From NCBI GenBank assembly GCA_002007465.1, contig LNAC01000064.1, positions 5,353,408-5,417,407 on the forward strand: a stretch of DNA of 64,000 nucleotides. Reading direction: 5' to 3'. Made by a program: the position numbers and the translations under genes. Of this stretch, positions 33,554 to 45,890 are shown in pieces. Each line of letters starts with the position of its first letter. Position 1 is the first letter of the stretch. This DNA comes from Ailurus styani. Lineage: Eukaryota > Chordata > Mammalia > Carnivora > Ailuridae. The notes under the pieces were generated by a model. That model was not told where the DNA came from. It saw only the letters and a list, made by a program, of their open reading frames with translations, and did no database searches.

Positions 33554-33728
33554 TTTTTTTTTTTAAGATTTTATTTATCTGACAGAGAGAGACACAGTGA
33601 ATGAGAGGACATAAGTGGGGGAGTGGGAGAGGGAGAAGTGCGCCCAGTGTGGGGCTCGATCCCAGGGCCCTGGGATCATGACCTGAGCTGAAGGCAGATG
33701 CTTAACTGATTGAGCCACTCAGGCGCTC
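33554..33728 (-). mobile_element. Can-SINE, shortened middle
   Basis: Minus copy of 175 bp with a perfect 13-bp TSD CTCTTTGTCTTAC at 33541-33553 and 33729-33741. The middle is shorter than in typical 200-bp copies. Confidence 0.95.
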
Positions 33729-33833
33729 CTCTTTGTCTTACTTTCAACAACTAGTGAACTTGGAAATAGTATTGAGTCACCAAAAGCAAAAATTCTAAAT
33801 GTACTATAACTGAAATTGAAATTGTAGGGTGTT

Positions 33834-34215
33834 TCAATTAACACACAGATCAATCTGCTTTAACAAAGACTTACAGAGGTTTAAACAACATAGGAGTTTA
33901 TTTTCATTTAATAGTCTGATTTATTTCTCGCATAATATTGATGTGTTGGCTCCTTCCATCCTGCAATGTCCCTTAAATATTAGCCCCATCTGCTTGTTCC
34001 TAGGTGGCTTCCCACCATGTCCAGACACTAGGATGGCAGAAGAAGAGATAGAATAAAAAGACACATTTTCCATTTAAGGAGCACAACTCAGAAATTGTCA
34101 CTTCTGCTCACATTTTATTGGTCAGAAATTAGTCACATAATCACACTTAGCTACAAGGGAGGGTGGGAAATATGCCGAGCCAAAACTTGGGACTCTGTCT
34201 CTTAAGGGAATATGG
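33834..34215. mobile_element. Probable ancient interspersed repeat, unassigned
   Basis: 'gtcacttctgctcacatttt attggtcagaaattagtcac' class wording is common in mammalian repeats; I cannot name the family. Confidence 0.35.
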
Positions 34216-36384
34216 GAAGACGGCTATGACATGCCAAAGGTTGTGACTCTTCAGTCTCAAGTGAACGCTCATTGGATGAAGTTGGCTGGCCGTGGATTCA
34301 ATTGTGAAGAAAAAAACTGAGGCAAAAGTATGCATCGTTAACAAAATGCTGAAAATATGTTGTCAAAAACCAAGTCTAAAAGATGTAGTATAAATAACTA
34401 TTTTATAAAACCTGTGGGTCTCAGTGGTGGAAGTTCTCCTTATAACTTGCAAGTTTATCACTTGACTTTCAAAAATTTGGCCTTTGAATTTATTTAGAGT
34501 AACACACTTTGTATGAAAACTACAAGCCACATATCTGCATGAACATTTCTGGATTATCCTTTGGAAATTTTATGGTAGAATCAGTATTACTGAGAAAGAT
34601 AGATGGCTTGAGTATCCAAGTTTTCAGTGAGGAGTATAATGTGGTGGGTCAAGATCTTCTAGATGAAGCTTCTCTATTGAACCTTAGTGCTTTTGAGTTT
34701 GTGTACAAGGAAGCCTTGGTCATCAGGCATCATCAGGGTCCATCTTAACCAGAGCTGCTCTGGAGGGAAGCAGTGTTTTCTAGTAGCCTGGCAGGGGCTC
34801 CGGAGGGTACTATGGGCCTGCCTGGGGAAGGGAAGAGGAGCTGAGACTGAGAGCAAGTGAAGTGTCAGGAAGCGTGGCATGCCAACGCCCCAGCCTGGGC
34901 TCCAGTGGCCTGGAGAAGAAGATTATGGGGAAGGTCAGGGGTCCCACCTTTGTAAGGAGAAGAGTCACATGATATTTTTCTGCTCTGGTCCATTTGAGAG
35001 CCTGGGAACCTCAGCCGTTGGTGAGGGAATGACTCGGGTGGCCATCTTGTTTGACACTAGAGCCACGATGGCTTGAGGTGTTTCATACCAGACTAGGCCT
35101 AAATAACCATCTGCTTGGGGTCCTTTGAGGAGTCCTCCACGTGACCCCCAGCCATTTCACACTTCATTTAGTAGTCTCCCACAGCCCTTAGGGACTCTAA
35201 CAAATAGGAGATGCCCTAGCTTTCTTCTGGCTCTAGTGGCCTGAATTCTCTACCACTGAAAGCAATAGAAGTGAAGATACCATCTCTAAAAGCCACAGTC
35301 CGTTATATTTTCTTGGGGGGCAAGGGAGTGGATGTTGCATCTCTAGTTTTCTTCAGTTCATAACCATTTATAACTGACCTGTTTATCTGATTAACTGGTT
35401 GCCACACTGGGAGTAAGAGAAGTTTAAATAAGTATGTCTGCAGCTATACAGTCTGACTGGCCAGGGGCTGTTTGGGGGACAGGAACAAGCTAAGGAGGGC
35501 AGGGCCTGGGAATTGCTTTGTCCAGAGGTGGGTACCTTGTGACTGTGGACAAGAAAATTAAGAGAGTGGCACACAAGTTTCATCCAGGGAAACATATCCT
35601 CCAAGGTTGCTCCTGCTCTGACTTCTTCTAGGCTTAGAATGCCTGGATTGGAAGCAACATACATTATTATGGTTGTCTAATCACTGTGGTTTAGTAAGTG
35701 GAATAGTTTTTCCTCCAAAGACTCATAAATTTTTTAAGCTAGTCATACCACTGCATTTTCAATACTGTGATCTTTAAATAGATATGTTATGATGAATTAT
35801 GAATTTGGGTTAAAGCTCTTTTACTATAGCCTTCCATGAGCTTAGTGTATCTCTACAAGATCTATTATCTTAGGAATAGTACAGAACTTTAATGATATTA
35901 TATGTCTTTAAGTCAAACAAGTTAAAAAATAACTACATTTCTTCATGTATAAATATTTTTATAAGCCTTTATGGGATTAAAGATAGTTCCTTCAATAATG
36001 GAAGAGGGACTTCAACCAGGGAAAGTGCACCACACCTGGATTCACAGGTCCTAGGTTGTTGCCACAGGTCCTGCCGAAATGATTTTGTTATATTTTGATC
36101 AACAGGATACCTCGCTGATAACTTACAATGAGAGATACACCTTCCCCGTAATCAGAACAGTCATGTCAGTGTCTATGACCAATGACCAAGGGTCTAATCC
36201 CAGTATTAGTGTATTGAGAAATAGGTATCATGTTATTTCTGATGTAATTTCTCATGATCTTAATTAATCTTTCCTGATGTTAGAGGTTTGGATAACCTTT
36301 AAAGTTCCTTTCAATTCTAAAAATTCCTGTTGCACGGTCCACATCGTGGAAAAGGGAAGCCCCACACGTAACTTGGAAAGTCAA
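34216..36384. other. Intergenic DNA, nothing recognised
   Basis: No supported gene. Short frames here have no recognised homology. Confidence 0.45.
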
Positions 36385-36600
36385 TGGATTCAGTGCCAGG
36401 CATTGTGATAAACACTTACTGTACATTATTTCGTTTCATCCTCACAATTCATGAGGTAGGTATTATTAGCATACCCTTTTTACAGATGAAGAAACTGAGA
36501 TCTGTAGACATTAGGGAACTTGCTTAATATCCTACAACTGGTGAGTAGTTGAGTTGAGATTTTGAACACAGGCATGTGTGGCTCCAGGATTTGGAAGCTG
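36385..36600 (-). mobile_element. MIR
   Basis: Complement of the MIR consensus: 'agtgccaggcattgtgataa', 'catcctcacaattcatgagg', 'acagatgaagaaactgagat'. Nearly full length. Confidence 0.8.
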
Positions 36601-37359
36601 AAGACTGGGCTTCTTCACTATCATGTAGTAGAAGTTTTGAGGAATTACCCAAGAGTAATAAACAGTCCCATTAACAATTTTTACTTTTTAACAAATTATG
36701 GAGCAGCAATATTTCTCCAGATATTTTCCATATGCCTATTATTACAAGTTTATAAAATTGGAAAATCAAAAGGGCAAAGTGACCTCTGAATACAAATGGC
36801 AAAACAAAGCCTGAATAAAGAATCTTCCTTCAAAACTAATGAAATGAACAGAAGCAGTGAAAAAAAAGGACAACAATCCATGAATGAACAAAGAATAACT
36901 TTACAGCATAAACATCAAAAAGTGATGGCTAAGGAAAGTGACAGAAGTCTTGCTGTCACCCCTTTCTTCACACCCACTCACCAGGAGAATATTGAGAACT
37001 CTGATCATTTTTGTTAATGTCATCCACTTTGGACAGAAGCAGTCTGAGGGAGTGATCAGGGAGCCGTGGCTACCTTACTTGTGTAGCTGACCCTACTTCT
37101 CCCTAGGGGGACCTGGCTGGAGGCAGGAAGGGCTTCTGATCTTCCAGGTCCCTTGGCCGGGGAGGGGGTGGGGTGGGGAGGGGCAGGATGAAAGAGAGGG
37201 ATATCCCCACAGCTGGCTGGGGTGGGCACTGATGCAAGTTGCTTTACTAGACTTTAAAGGAGAAATCAGAGGCTCCCCTGACCTAGTGTGGGCCTGCCCT
37301 CACTCACATGCCTCCCACCGTGCCCTCTGTAGTAATGGATCGAACGCATCTCCAACACA

Positions 37360-38900
37360 TTGAATTAGCTCCAAATGAGGCAGACAGACTGGTCCTAAAT
37401 AAAGTGGAAGCATTACATCAGCCCAAATAAGAAGTCAGGACAGAGCTATCTAATGAAAAATGAAAAGAAATGGCATGGCAATAAGCAAACCCCTTAGGAC
37501 AAGAAGAAAGAGGAGAAGGAAAAGAAAAATGAGAAGAAAAGGAAAGAAAGAACATGGTACAAAAAGGCAGATGTTTTAAAGGGGAGAATGGGTTTTAAAA
37601 TAATAAAAATGCAGCTTCTCCAAGCAAACAAGATTCCCTGAGAGAGCTTTAAGGCACAGAATCCCTTTATGAGACTGTTCTATAAAACTCAGGCCCTAAA
37701 ATGAGATAATAAAACAACAGAATAAAATGAACAAGGAAATTTAAGAGCTAAGAAAAGTAACTGAGACTCCAAAGAGCACCATTGTAGATCTAGTAAATTA
37801 TTTAGGAAGAGCAAGGAACAAGAGAGACAGTGGTTGGAAATAAAATTAGTGGAGTGGAGGAAATGTTTATAATAATCAGCTATGCAGAGAAAAGGAACAA
37901 AGAAATTAAAATATGTAGAAGGCAGTCAGTATGGAGAATAGAGACCAGTCAACATAGACAACGAATAGAATAGGAAAAATAGTTAGATATGTAATAAAAG
38001 AAACTTTCCCTGAAATTAACAAACTAAATCTTTAGCTATAAGGGCACTCCCTATGCTAGAAAAACTGATACAGCCCAATAAACATGCTGACACATTTTGG
38101 TTATGTTATTGAAATTAAAGGATAAGAAAAGAAATCTTCAGCTATTCAGGAAGAAGAAGTAAGTCACCTATAAGGAGGAAAACTAAAGTTGCCTTAGATT
38201 TTTCAGCAATATTCAAAGCCAGAACATGATGGAACAATTTTTATAAACTTCTGAGGACGAGAAATTGTGACCCAGTCAAAGTTTGTTTAGTTATAAAGTC
38301 AGCAAGCCGACTTTTTCAAATATGAAAACACAGGGAAAGTAGTGTTTAGAATCTGGTATGTAAGAGATACAAAACCTGAGAGCCTTTCTGGGGGGGGGAA
38401 CCCAAAACAAAAACACATTTGACATTGAAATTCTGCCAAAGAAATGAATGAAGATCAAGAATTTACGGGCGCCTGGGTGGCTCAGTGGGTTAAAGCCTCT
38501 GCTTTCAGCTCAGGTCATGATCTCAGCGTCCTGGGATCGAGGCCCACATCGGGCTCTCTGCTCAGCAGGGAGCCTGCTTCCTCCTCTCCCTGTCTCTCTG
38601 CCTGCCTCTCTGCCTACTTGTAATCTCTCTCTCTGTGTCAAATAAATAAATAAAAATCTTTAAAAAAAAAAAAATCTTTAAGAATTTAGGAGTGATAAAA
38701 GAATCAGAAATGAGCCCTGAGTGCATTTTTAAAAAAGAACAAAGATTAAAGAACTATGAGTATCTCAATTACAGAATACAATGTGGTGGTTTTTAACCCG
38801 ACAAAGTAAAAATATAAGTAATGAAAAATGAAGCAGCGGAAAGTGTAGGTAGGAGGAATAACAAAATTGTATCACTTCAGCTTTCATAGCCCAGAGTCAG
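37360..38900 (+). mobile_element. HAL1/L1 ORF1-region-like fragment with a SINE insertion
   Basis: 'gctatgcagagaaaaggaac', 'gttattgaaattaaaggata', 'ttctgaggacgagaaattgtgaccc' class text and 'ttttcaaatatgaaaacaca' follow the order of the ORF1 end of HAL1 and old L1. Frames are broken. Left and right limits are uncertain. Confidence 0.5.
38467..38678 (+). mobile_element. Can-SINE, young
   Basis: Complete head-to-tail copy with AATAAATAAATAAAAATC tail; short TSD AAGAATTTA on both sides. Confidence 0.95.
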
Positions 38901-39020
38901 CTCATGCTATCTAAAATTAAACCACATAGTTAAAAAAAAAAAACCCCGCAAAAAAAAGCCTAACGAAACAAAACAAACAAACAAAAAATGACCAGCAAAC
39001 CTGCAGCAGCATTTCCAAAG

Positions 39021-39078
39021 CTTTGATGATTTTTGTTTAAGGCTTTGATGATTTTTTTTATAGGCTTTGATGATTTTT
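39021..39078 (+). repeat. Three 22-bp tandem units
   Basis: CTTTGATGATTTTT starts at 39021, 39043 and 39065, exactly 22 bp apart, with variable 8-bp spacers. Two turns of helix per unit. Function unknown. Confidence 0.9.
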
Positions 39079-39714
39079 ATAATCTCTTAGCTTAACCTAA
39101 GAGCCAGCAAGTCAAGGCAGCCTATGTGAGCCAGATTCGCCTGCAGCTGTGTTTGGGTTTTGTAAGGCCAGTTCAGGGTTTTTAAATATTTTTAAATCTG
39201 CATGTTTACAGGTGGGGGTGAACTTGACAGTCAACCCTCTCATTTTTCATCTTTTTTCACACTCCTAGGGGTCTGTCTGGCTCTGCCTTTGGATGACTCT
39301 TGGGGAACTAAAGTCTCTTGTGGTGAAGAATCGTGTATTGAACTTCAACAATTCCCAGCATAAGATGAAATAATAATTGATCGATAGATACATTCCTCTC
39401 ATTTGTTTTGAAAAGCAATGTATTTTCCTCTGGCATAACAAATGGCATTTTCCCATAGGTGATAACGACCGAAATCTGTCTCCTGGCAAACGGAGGCAGG
39501 GCTGCCCACTGTTTGCTTAATTTGGCTGCCACCAGGCATGGACTCCCGTGCAGTCCTCAGCGATTAACAGATCTTTCCTGAAAGATCCCTCTGACCACGG
39601 AGGAACACTCCAGGGAGGCTTCTCCGGAGGCGGTGTCTTCTTCTACTTAAAGCCTCAGGGGCTTGCTTAGCTGCTGTCACCTGCTAGCTCTTTCTTTAGG
39701 TCAGTTTTAACTTT

Positions 39715-40020
39715 CAGCCCTTTAAATAGAGTGCAGACTGGGACTGAAACGCAGCCAGAAGAAACAGCTGATTGGCTGGTAAGGCGCTGTGGGAGGTTCT
39801 GACACCGGCCTTAGAGGCTGAGCGGCTCACTCTAAGAAAAACGGCGTGGGCAGCCGCAGGGTCTGCTCTGATGGCTCGAAGAGGGCCGTCTGATTGGCAT
39901 CGACAGGAAGGACGAGTACTCCGCCAGGAGACCAGCGATGGGGCGCGGCCAAAAGAACGGCAGAATGCCTAAATTACTGTTTCCACCTACGCCGACCGCA
40001 TTCGTTCTTCAACAATTTGC
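39715..40020 (+). promoter_or_regulatory. CpG-dense patch with CCAAT and TATA-like motifs
   Basis: About twenty CpGs lie in under 300 bp, in an otherwise CpG-poor region 22 kb upstream of MTDH. A TTTAAATAG element is at 39720-39728. GATTGG (inverted CCAAT) occurs at 39770-39775 and again at 39893-39898. No repeat family is recognised here. It could be an enhancer, a small promoter or a decaying CpG-rich sequence. Confidence 0.4.
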
Positions 40021-40157
40021 TGACGACAAAAGAGGCCACCTTAGAAAGGCAAAACCAGCCTTTTATTTAAATTAAATCCTGCAATAATCAAGAGAGAGAT
40101 GTCTCTCACAATTAGGGTCTGGATTTGTCAATATTTCCCTACTTAGAAGACTATGGC

Positions 40158-40314
40158 GGGGCGCCTGGGTGGCTCAGTGGGTTAAAGCCTCTGCCTTCGG
40201 CTCAGGTCATGATCTCAGGGTCTTGGGATGGAGGCCCGGTTCTCTGCTCAGCGGGGAGCCTGCTTCCTCCTCTCTCTCTGCCTGCCTCTCTGCCTACCTG
40301 TGATCTCTCTCCCT
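40158..40314 (+). mobile_element. Can-SINE lacking its A-tail
   Basis: Head at 40158, CT tract, then it stops at 'gatctctctccctctaagg' with no AAATAAA tail. About 20 bp of the body are also missing near 'ggcccggttctctgctc'. Confidence 0.9.
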
Positions 40315-40996
40315 CTAAGGAGAGAGAACTGAGGCAGGGCTCTGTGGGGTGGCAGTGAGAATGGGGGTAGGCTCATGGGGAGGGCTTGTACCTACCCCCT
40401 CTCTCCCATTCTCACGGTCACCGTCATACAGTCAGACCACAGGAACGGGAGAAGGAAGTCTGTTTCCTGATTGGTTATGGGCATCGGGAAGGAATCAAGT
40501 TGTATAACTTGAATGGCAGGGAACACGAACCATGGACAAGTGGAGGGTTTTACACACTTTCCACAAGGTGTACTTGCTTGCACACTGATCGTTTTGGTAG
40601 GTACTACCCCTGAAGTCAGAGTGTTTCTTCTCGTGAGATGACTGTCCTCTGTCTTAGCAGCACTTACAATGACAATTCTCTTAGGATACCTCTGAAAGTA
40701 CCACGACAAATTACCCAGGGTAGATGGACTCCTTGTACAGAGTATTTTTGTTATGGAAAAAATTCATAAAAAACTTGCGTAAATCTAATCACAATTAACC
40801 TATAGATTGACTTTAAAGTTCAGTACTGAGAAAGGTAAATTGCTCCCTACTATAATATTTCAGGTATCTATGGCCAAGGGTACATATTTTTTAACCCTTT
40901 GGATGGAGACTGTTACTCTCAGTCTGCATGCCATTCTGTGATGTCCTTTGAGTTTGGTTGTATTTTGTGGAGTTTTGTTGTCCCCGGGGGTGGTTG

Positions 40997-41905
40997 CATT
41001 AGAAAAAAACAGTCCCTTTTCCTCTGTGTTTCCTTTACTACTCACACAGAGTACTTCACTTCTGACACTTCTGGTCACCAATGGGGCTTTCTCCCACCAA
41101 GCAATTCTCTGTAACACCAGCTAGGTGTCCTGCAATTTAATTTATTCCTGGCACTATTTTCCTGAAAATAGCGTCAGCTCCCACAGGTTAGGGGTGCAGT
41201 CTCCCTGCTGCTCCCCACTTCAGATGGTCCCCAGGTCACCCATAACTTGTCGGATGTGGTACAGATTGGAGATTTCCATGATCTCTTCCTCCTTCTTGGG
41301 TTTGACTATTTGCTAGAGCAGCTCACAGAGCTCAGGAAAACATTTGACTTACCATTTACCAGTTTATTAAGGAATATGATGGATAGGGATGAACAGCCAG
41401 ATGCCGAGATACATAAGGCAAATCTGGGAGTGTCCCGAGCACAGGGGCTTCTGTCCTCGTGGACTTAGAGCCTGTCACCCTCCCAGCACATGGATTTGTT
41501 CGCCAATCTAGAAGCCCTCTGAATCCTGTACTTTTGTCATTTATTGAGGCCTCATCAGTTAAGCACGGTCAATCATGAACTCCAATTCCAGCCCTTCTCC
41601 TCTCACTAGAGAAGTGTGTGTAGGGGAGTTGAGTTGAAAATTGCAAGCCTCTAATCATAGCTTGGTCTTTCTGGTGACCATCCCCTATCCAAGAGCCACC
41701 CAGGGTCACCTCATTAGAACAAAAGATGCTCCTAGTGTTCTTATCACTTAGGAATTTGCAAGGATAGCAACTGGAGTCAAGGACCAAATATCACAAGAGG
41801 TGCTCCTAGTGCTTTTATCTAGCAGGAAGTTACAAAGGGTTTTAGGAGTTCTGTGCCATGAACTGGGGGGCATAGACCAATATATGTATTTTTTATTATC
41901 TGACA
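40997..41905 (-). mobile_element. ERVL-type solo LTR, about 0.9 kb (MER21-like)
   Basis: Starts TGTCAGATAATAAAAAA on the minus strand at 41905 and ends near 40997. Plus-strand landmarks are 'tagagcagctcacagagctc aggaaaac' class text, 'ttggtctttctggtgaccat' and 'taggagttctgtgccatgaa'. These match a long ERVL LTR I recall as MER21C. No internal viral sequence adjoins it. Several short frames within it are not genes. Confidence 0.65.
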
Positions 41906-42189
41906 GTGGTATTGTGCATGGAAAGGACTGCCCATATTTGTTGTAGTGAATTAATGTCCAACTTATTAGAATTATAAATTGGAAATAATTGTTTTTCTTA
42001 AGCCCCTAACTTGTTATTTTATTAATAAATCTTGTGAATTTTTGTAAAAATTCAGAAAAATTTTTGCATTTGTTTTTAAAATCAATGTTCCACTAATTAA
42101 TAAATTCAACAGATTAAACTCCCCTAAATAAAACTAGTTTATTGAGTTTCCTTGAACATTTTAAGCTACTATTATAAATTTAATGTCAT

Positions 42190-42310
42190 AGCATCAAATC
42201 GAAGATGCCATCAGTTGTAAGATACACCATTCTTTTATGTAGTGCCATTGAAGGGAAAACACTGCTAACACTATCTTATCACATTGATTGTAAGACACAC
42301 TCAGGCTGCA
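42190..42310. mobile_element. Possible short DNA-transposon MITE
   Basis: 'gatgccatcagttgtaagat' and 'attgattgtaagacacac' look like a diverged repeated end. Family not identified. Confidence 0.3.
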
Positions 42311-42491
42311 GATTTGTTAGAATGAGGAAAAAAATGTGCATCCTGGAATTGATAAATTACTGTATATACACGTGAATATCTCAAACAGTGCAAATGCAGG
42401 GCATTTTCCTTTGTTAGGTTTGAATCAAGCAATATCTTCTTAAGCACTTAAGTAACTCTTGTAAATCTAAACACATTTAAATTAATACACG

Positions 42492-42860
42492 TGCTATGGA
42501 ATGATTATTTGTATCTCCCCTCCCATAATTCAATATGTTGAAATCCTGAATCCCATTTAAGGTAATGGTATTAGGTGGGCCTTTGTTAGCTGATGAGGTG
42601 AATGGGATTGAATGAATGGGATGGGTGCTTTAAAGAAGAGGCTAGAGAGAGAGACCCCTTACCTCTTGCATGTGAGGACACAACACAAAGATGGCTATCT
42701 GTGAACAGGAAGTGGGCTCTCCCCGGACACTGAATTTGTTGGTGACTTGATCCTGGACTTCCCAGCCTCTAGAACTGTAAGAAATACATTTCTGCTGTCT
42801 CTATGCTATCCGGTACGTGGTATTTTTGGGTTAGCAGCCTGAATGGACCAAGACAATACA
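42492..42860 (+). mobile_element. MLT1-like MaLR solo LTR
   Basis: Starts TGCTATGGAATGATTATTTG; contains 'aattcaatatgttgaaatcc', 'ttaggtgggcctttgttagc', 'ttcccagcctctagaactgt' and ends 'ctgaatggaccaagacaata'. It is non-coding. Confidence 0.75.
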
Positions 42861-43261
42861 GACTTCTAAAAGTAGTATATCTTAGGATATATTAAGGTAT
42901 ACTAATTTAAACTTAAAGAGTTTAAATACTCTTTACAAATGTAATCAAATGCAGTTACACGTTCTAAAGTAAAAAAATGAAAATTTCAATAAATCATAGA
43001 GTTATACAGGTAATATGTCAGATTCTCTTAAACATTTCAAACCTTAAATTCTAACACAAAAAGATTTTCTTGATGTTTATAAAACTTATTCCCAAACTTC
43101 AAACAAAATAAGAATGGATTTGGTTACTTTACCATCCTTGTTCTTATTTTAATGTCATCGTTTTACAGAGTTACTTATCCCCTGAGCAGATTTACGACCT
43201 CAGTTGGGCTGGGGTTACTGGTTCTCAACCCTCACCCCACAACTGGACTATGCATTAAGAT

Positions 43262-43932
43262 CAGTGGTATGCAAACTTATTGGTGTCAGGATCCTTTTAT
43301 ACTTCTAAAAATTATGGAGAACAGCAGAAGGTTTTTGCTTATGTACTTATACCTATTGACATATACTGTAATAGAAGTTAAATCTGAGAAATTTAAAAAA
43401 TATTTTCATCGATCCATTTAAAAATAACAATATTAAGCCTATTACATTTTAATATAAATAATACATTTTTACTGGAGAAAAACCCTATTTTCTCCAAAGC
43501 AAAAGAAACTTTATTTTTTATTTATTTATTTTTTTAAAGATTTTATTTTTTTTTATTTATTTCACAGAGGGAGAGAGATTACAAGTAGGCAGAGAGGCAG
43601 GCAGGGAGAGAGAGGGGGAAGCAGGCTCCCTGCTGAGCAGGGAGCCCGATGCAGGCCTCGATCCCAGGACCCTGGGATCATGACCTGAGCCGAAAGCAGA
43701 GGCTTTAACCCACTGAGCCACCCAGGCGCCCGCAAAAGAAACTTTAAAAAATTAAGATGGCATTATTTTACAATGTTGCAGATCCTTTCCTGGCAAATTC
43801 CACCGTATACTAGGGAGAGAATGGGAAAGAAAAAGGCCAATAATTTGTCAGTATTATTATGAAAATAGGTTGTGTATTGAAAGGGTCTGAGACGCTCCCA
43901 GAAGTCCCTGGACCACATTTTGAGAACCACTG
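43262..43932. mobile_element. hAT-type DNA transposon, internally deleted relative to 87-1855
   Basis: Ends CAGTGGTATGCAAAC and TTTTGAGAACCACTG are inverted. Flanks ATTAAGAT and TGTTAGAT agree at 5 of 8 positions, a decayed 8-bp TSD. The left arm 'gaagttaaatctgagaaatt' and the 'ggcattattttacaatgttgcag' class stretch have counterparts in the 87-1855 copy. A SINE at 43514-43731 splits it. Confidence 0.75.
43514..43731 (-). mobile_element. Young Can-SINE inside the hAT element
   Basis: Complete minus copy with a perfect 15-bp TSD GCAAAAGAAACTTTA at 43499-43513 and 43732-43746. Confidence 0.97.
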
Positions 43933-43934
43933 TG

Positions 43935-44984
43935 TTAGATAACAATGAGTTAGAGAATCAGGCCAGGACCCGAGTGCTACACACTAGGATGATTCCACCA
44001 AAGCCACAGGTTAACTTGGTGAACTGCCTCTCACAGCTGACTGTCTACTGTGTCAATGTGGGGGGATGAGGGGCAAATCTGTGTCTTTCATCATGTGTCC
44101 CCCTAGGCAACTTTTAGATTTCGTCCTTACTTAATTTTTTCCCAACTTTTTATCATCTGATTAAAGAAGATGGAAATCTTTTTACTGCATGATTGGGACT
44201 CACTCAACTCTGCACTATCTTACCTGTGTCGTAATATTGCCCTTTGTTGTCTACTTGGACTGTGCGTTGTTTTTTATATTTTTCATTTCTGGCTCTTGAC
44301 CACAATTCTCTATGCAATTCGTTTCTGGGGCTCTTGGCCCAGTTTCCGTGTGTGTAAGAGTGAAGCATCTGGATGCTGCTCACATTGTCTGTTTTCACAG
44401 AAGCTGGATGACTGTTTGTGAGAGAAGTTATAGAAGTGGCTCCTTCATTAGGCAGGAAATCAGACTAGATCCATGACCTCAAAGTTCTTCCTATTTGAAG
44501 ATTCTCTGAGACTTCTATTTTCCCCTTGCAACCATGAAAAACTGTGGGCTGCTCTGAGGCTCACTGGAGGTCAGGAGCTCTGCTTGCTTATTTCATGTTC
44601 AGTCTCTCCTCTTTCCTTCATTGCAGAGACTCACTGTGTTAGAGCATTACTGTGTCCAGTTGAAGAGACATAATTCTCTGGATTCTTTGCAACCAGGGAT
44701 GGCCTCGTGACCTGGAGATCCCCAGCTGCAAATGATCCAGAGAATCCAGAATGGAATATATGGAATGAGATGTGAGCAAAATATACAGAATGAATGAATG
44801 ATGTGCCTCCTTCTGGACTTCCTGGTACACGAGAAAAAGAATCCTTCTATAAGCCACTGTAATTGAGTTACATGCAGACTAAATTTAATCTCAGTTGGCC
44901 AATACATGGGTAGTTGTGGCAGCCAGTGACTGGGTCTTTCATCCTACCATCTGGGCATTCTTGACGAGGTTAACACCATGGTAT
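43935..44984. other. Intergenic DNA, nothing recognised
   Basis: No supported gene or named repeat; a short inverted pair CTGGATTCT/AGAATCCAG lies near 44676-44750. Confidence 0.45.
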
Positions 44985-45180
44985 ATTGCAGAGAATGCTA
45001 GCTTTGTATCACTAGCTATGTGACCTCAGGCAGTTTCCTTAATCTCTTTGAGCCTTAGTTTTCTCATTCATTGAATTGAGACTAAGATTTAATATGTCCA
45101 GATTATTGTGAGGATCAAGAGAGGTAACAGACAAAACCCCTAACACAATGCCATGGGAGTCAAAGTACGTCTTCAAAAAA
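44985..45180 (+). mobile_element. MIR
   Basis: 'ctagctatgtgacctcaggc', 'tctttgagccttagttttct' and 'attattgtgaggatcaagag' in MIR order. Confidence 0.7.
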
Positions 45181-45479
45181 CGCAGGTTCTCTTTCTCTTT
45201 CCCTGTTACAGAAGATAATTAGTCATTCTCAATGGAAAATATTCCAGACCTATCTCCCACTAGTTTGAAGTGGAATAACAAAGATAGAAGAGGATTTTGC
45301 TATGCTAACGTTTAGGTAGATCATTGTACAATAAGCCAGGGAGGGTCGAGTTGCCTGGGAAGACTGGCAGGCTGTGCAGGTGGGAAAGGTGGTGTGCTGA
45401 TCATCTACCCAGGCACTGAATGGTGACCCCTGAAGTGTAGGAGATTAACGAAGGTGATTGATGATGATAGTAGCTAATA

Positions 45480-45646
45480 TTTCTTTTTGGGAGCAGGGAG
45501 GGGCACAGGGAGAGAGAGAGACTCTTGGTCAGGCTCCACACCCAGCACAGAGCCCAACTCGGAGCTCAATCTCACCACCCTGAGATCATGACCTGAGCCA
45601 AAATCAAGAGCCTGACCCTTAACTGACAGAGCCACCCAGACGCCCC
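45480..45646 (-). mobile_element. Old Can-SINE
   Basis: 'caggctccacacccagcaca', 'ctgagatcatgacctgagcc', ending 'ccacccagacgcccc'. TSD AGTAGCTAATA at 45469-45479 and 45647-45657. Confidence 0.92.
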
Positions 45647-45659
45647 AGTAGCTAATACA

Positions 45660-45890
45660 CTAGGTGTAATAGACAAGCACCTACTATGTGCTAGTCAGTA
45701 GGGTGAGCACTTTATACACACGCATTACCTTCTTTCCAACACTCAAGAACTAGAAGGTAGCTACTGCTATTATCTCTAGCTTATGGATAAAGAAATGGAA
45801 GTTTAGAGAGGTTAAATAATTTGTCCAAAGTCACCCAGTGCTAGCGTTGGGGGGATATTCCAGCTCTGTCCAACTCCAAGGTCATGCTGA
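45660..45890 (-). mobile_element. MIR
   Basis: 'cacctactatgtgctagtca', 'gcttatggataaagaaatgg', 'ttgtccaaagtcacccagtg' read as complemented MIR. The adjacent SINE inserted at its edge. Confidence 0.7.

Noticed and set aside
39772..39972. 66-codon frame in the CpG-dense patch
   Set aside because: It starts at TTG, not ATG, and has no known homology.
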